64,000 bases of DNA from an uncultured Bacteroides sp. (lineage in GTDB: Bacteria; Bacteroidota; Bacteroidia; Bacteroidales; Bacteroidaceae): the NCBI RefSeq assembly GCF_963678845.1, contig NZ_OY787464.1, positions 992,001 to 1,056,000 on the forward strand. Reading direction: 5' to 3'. Position 1 is the stretch's first letter. Each line of letters starts with the position of its first letter. The translations under genes and the position numbers were made by a program. The notes below the pieces were generated by a model that was not told the DNA's origin, made no database searches, and worked only from the letters and a program-made list of their open reading frames with translations. Positions 61,802 through 64,000 of the stretch are shown here, in pieces.

Positions 61802-64000
61802 TTATTTAATAGTTATTTTTAATATTTTCAGCGTTTTGGCATCAGAACTGTTTCCATATAAAACTTCGTACTCACCTGAAGTAACCATCATTTTTCTTTG
61901 AGCCCAGTCAAAGAACTCGAATGCCGAAGGCGTTAAATCAATAGTTGCCTGTCCGGATTTGCCTGCTGCTAAATCTACACGTTGGAATCCACGCAAAGTT
62001 TTAATCGGTCCTTCAATATCATTTATTTTATGAATGTATACCTGAACGATTTCCGTTCCAGATCTTTTTCCTGTATTGGTAACCGGAACTGTTAGTTTTA
62101 CTGTTTCATTGGATTTAATTTCTACTTTATCTACACTGGCTTTCCCTATTTTGAAGTTAGTGTAACTCAACCCAAAACCAAATGGAAACAACGGATCGGA
62201 CATATAACGATAAGTTCTTCCTTTCATTGAATAATCTTCAAAATCGGATAATTGCTTCACGTTTTTGTAGAAAGTGATTGGTAGTTTTCCCGATGGATTA
62301 TAATCGCCAAAAAGCACATCTGCTACAGCCTGACCTCCCGACTCGCCACCGTACCAAGCCTGAAGAATGGCATCACAGCTTTCAGTTTCAGGAACCAAAG
62401 CAATTGCCGAGCCCGAGCAGTTAACGAAAATAACCTTTTTACCTGCTTGCTTTAAAGCTTTTAAACAGTTACGTTGTACCACTGGAAGTTCTATATCGGT
62501 GCGGTCACCACCCTTGAAACCAGAATATGATACAGGCATTTCTTCGCCTTCCAATTGTGTAGAAAGTCCCCCAACAAATACCACAACATCAGTACCCTGA
62601 AGCTTTTTTATAAGTTCAGTGTAATCAATATTTACTTCCTTACCTAAATTGAATTCGATATTTGCCTCCCAATTGTTTAGTTGTGCATAACGAATTTCAA
62701 TTTTATACTTCTTTCCGCTTTCAACTTTAAACGGAATTCGTGAAGGTAGCGTTCTCCAATTGTTATATTTAACAAGAGATTCTCCATTCACAAACAATTC
62801 AAAATATCCTGTAGCTCCACATTTAAATACAATTTCTTCACTTTTAGATGGTGTAAATTCTGTTTCATATTTACCCGAGAAACCTTCTAAACGAACTCCT
62901 GTTGCAAATTCATGCTGCCCGGCGGTGGTTAATTTTATAGGATTTACAATCTGCTGGGTTGCAACAATATCACCAGTAAAATCTTTATTATTCCAATAGC
63001 TGACTTTAAAGCCTTTCTTTCCTTCAATTGAACATTGTGAGAAATAACTTTCGGTCACTTTATCCTCTACCAAATCGCATCCTTTCTCATAAATAACTTT
63101 ATCGGCCGAGAGTTTAGAAGAAATACCGTCAAGAATTGTAATTGTTCTTACCGGAGTTCCATTGTAATTTCCCCAAAGCATAGGTTTATCATTGGCATTT
63201 GGCCCAACTACAGCTATTTTTTTTGATTTAGTAAGAGGAAGAATGTTATTTTTATTTTGAAGGAGTGTCATTGATTTAAGAGCCATATCCAGAGCCAGTT
63301 TTCTGTGCTCATTGTTATTCACTATCGACATAGGAATTTTAGACCATAAAACCAAATCATCATCATCCATTTCACCCAAGTCAAAACGTCCAACCAGAAC
63401 CTTCAATAGATGATTATTTATTTCTTCCTCTGTAATCAGACCTTTCGCAACAGCCTCGGGCAATTGCTTATAAAGATGATCAGACCATTGGCATTCCACA
63501 TCAGTTCCTGCCCAAACACCCTTGGATGCGGCATGAACAGCATCTGATGATACTTTGTGGCTAGTATAAAAATCGGATACCGCACCACAATCTGAAACAA
63601 CCATATACTTATAGCCCCATTGATCCCTTAAAATTCGTTGGAGCAATTGTGTGCTTCCGCAACAAGGTTCATCATCCAAACGCTGATAAGCACACATCAC
63701 CTGACGCACATCAGCTTTTTGAACCAACGATTTAAAAGCAGGAAGATAAGTTTCCCATAAATCACGCTGACTCAGATTGTTTATGTTTAGAGAATGCCGA
63801 CTCCATTCAGGGCCTGAGTGAACGGCAAAATGCTTGGCACACGCTAAAAGCTTTTTGTATCTCGAATTATCTGGTCCTTGCAGACCTTTCACGACCGAAA
63901 CTCCCATACGTGAAGTAAGGTAAGGGTCTTCACCATACGTTTCCTGACCGCGTCCCCAACGTGGATCACGAAAGATATTAACGTTTGGTGTCCAAACTGA
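61802..64000 (-). CDS. GH3 beta-glycosidase with PA14 domain, 5' end missing
   Basis: Frame open to the right edge. Upstream of the first in-window Met (63907) the window still reads WTPNVNIFRDPRWGRGQETYGEDPYLTSR, classic GH3 sequence, so the start is beyond the window. Nucleophile Asp is in YMVVSDCGAV. A PA14 insert follows the nucleophile domain (GFKVSYWNNKDFTG to EFNLGKE), then the GH3 C-terminal domain and Fn3-like tail (RSGTEIVQVYIHKIND). 732 visible residues. Matches Bacteroides beta-glucosidase/beta-xylosidase genes of plant-glycan loci; the exact sugar is not decided. Leads the operon of five glycosidases. Confidence 0.9.
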   Translation of the reverse strand, partial: SVWTPNVNIFRDPRWGRGQETYGEDPYLTSRMGVSVVKGLQGPDNSRYKKLLACAKHFAVHSGPEWSRHSLNINNLSQRDLWETYLPAFKSLVQKADVRQVMCAYQRLDDEPCCGSTQLLQRILRDQWGYKYMVVSDCGAVSDFYTSHKVSSDAVHAASKGVWAGTDVECQWSDHLYKQLPEAVAKGLITEEEINNHLLKVLVGRFDLGEMDDDDLVLWSKIPMSIVNNNEHRKLALDMALKSMTLLQNKNNILPLTKSKKIAVVGPNANDKPMLWGNYNGTPVRTITILDGISSKLSADKVIYEKGCDLVEDKVTESYFSQCSIEGKKGFKVSYWNNKDFTGDIVATQQIVNPIKLTTAGQHEFATGVRLEGFSGKYETEFTPSKSEEIVFKCGATGYFELFVNGESLVKYNNWRTLPSRIPFKVESGKKYKIEIRYAQLNNWEANIEFNLGKEVNIDYTELIKKLQGTDVVVFVGGLSTQLEGEEMPVSYSGFKGGDRTDIELPVVQRNCLKALKQAGKKVIFVNCSGSAIALVPETESCDAILQAWYGGESGGQAVADVLFGDYNPSGKLPITFYKNVKQLSDFEDYSMKGRTYRYMSDPLFPFGFGLSYTNFKIGKASVDKVEIKSNETVKLTVPVTNTGKRSGTEIVQVYIHKINDIEGPIKTLRGFQRVDLAAGKSGQATIDLTPSAFEFFDWAQRKMMVTSGEYEVLYGNSSDAKTLKILKITIK

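Overview
The window looks like a chromosomal segment from Bacteroides or a close relative in the Bacteroidales. The DNA is AT-rich. Many genes are preceded by the Bacteroidetes-type promoter (TTG, about 19-21 bases, then TAnnTTTG, most often TATCTTTG) rather than by a Shine-Dalgarno sequence. Lineage-typical genes are present: DUF4421 and DUF4494 proteins, an OmpP1/FadL porin, PPi-dependent phosphofructokinase, a hybrid two-component sensor (HTCS), a stand-alone MetH reactivation domain and several glycan-degrading enzymes.

Layout. 1-8.5 kb: end of a DUF4421 gene, guanine deaminase, a porin plus a Gly/Tyr/Ser-rich exported protein, prmA, an unlisted 50-residue membrane protein, an anchored GH25 lysozyme and PPi-PFK. 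9-16.4 kb: a small operon (unknown protein, acyltransferase, omega-amidase-like nitrilase), a degenerate NagB domain fused to a PIG-L/LmbE deacetylase domain, and a secreted amidase-like protein. 16.4-28 kb: YgiQ radical SAM protein, Mfd, a polyprenol-phosphate glycosyltransferase overlapping dihydroorotase, the MetH reactivation protein, an ECF sigma factor with a membrane partner, and a membrane phosphoesterase. 28-36 kb: an HTCS divergent from a sialate O-acetylesterase-like enzyme and a GH97 glycosidase. 36.6-48.3 kb: mostly housekeeping and membrane genes (DUF4494, YggS, a DHODH-like oxidoreductase, acyl-CoA ligase, a LA_2272-type repeat protein, a YidE/AspT-type transporter, a lipoprotein, a nucleoside permease, a cupin, a LiaF-like protein with a membrane LytTR regulator). 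48.6-51.1 kb: a complete IS66 element with terminal inverted repeats and an 8-bp target duplication. 51.1-64 kb: a minus-strand cluster of DUF3237, carboxylesterase, GH31, GH43-CBM6, GH27, GH43-CBM6 and GH3 (running off the right edge).

The right-hand cluster carries activities expected for removing side chains and trimming a branched xylan- or xyloglucan-like hemicellulose: alpha-xylosidase/glucosidase, arabinofuranosidase/xylosidase, alpha-galactosidase, beta-glycosidase and esterase. No SusC/SusD pair is in view; it may lie beyond the right edge. The HTCS/esterase/GH97 block is a second, smaller glycan locus with its own sensor.

The most unusual non-coding signal is a composite intergenic element of about 310-320 bp present twice, after ygiQ (about 18290-18610) and after the GH97 gene (about 36076-36390). 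Both copies have a hairpin whose stem base pair differs in a compensatory way, an extra copy of the hairpin's 3' arm 21-22 bases downstream, and a 118-bp module of CCnTCACT motifs. Other observations worth checking are the loss of catalytic residues in the NagB-like domain, a degenerate internal duplication in one GH43 enzyme, the unlisted small membrane protein, and palindromes in the gap between the esterase and GH31 genes.
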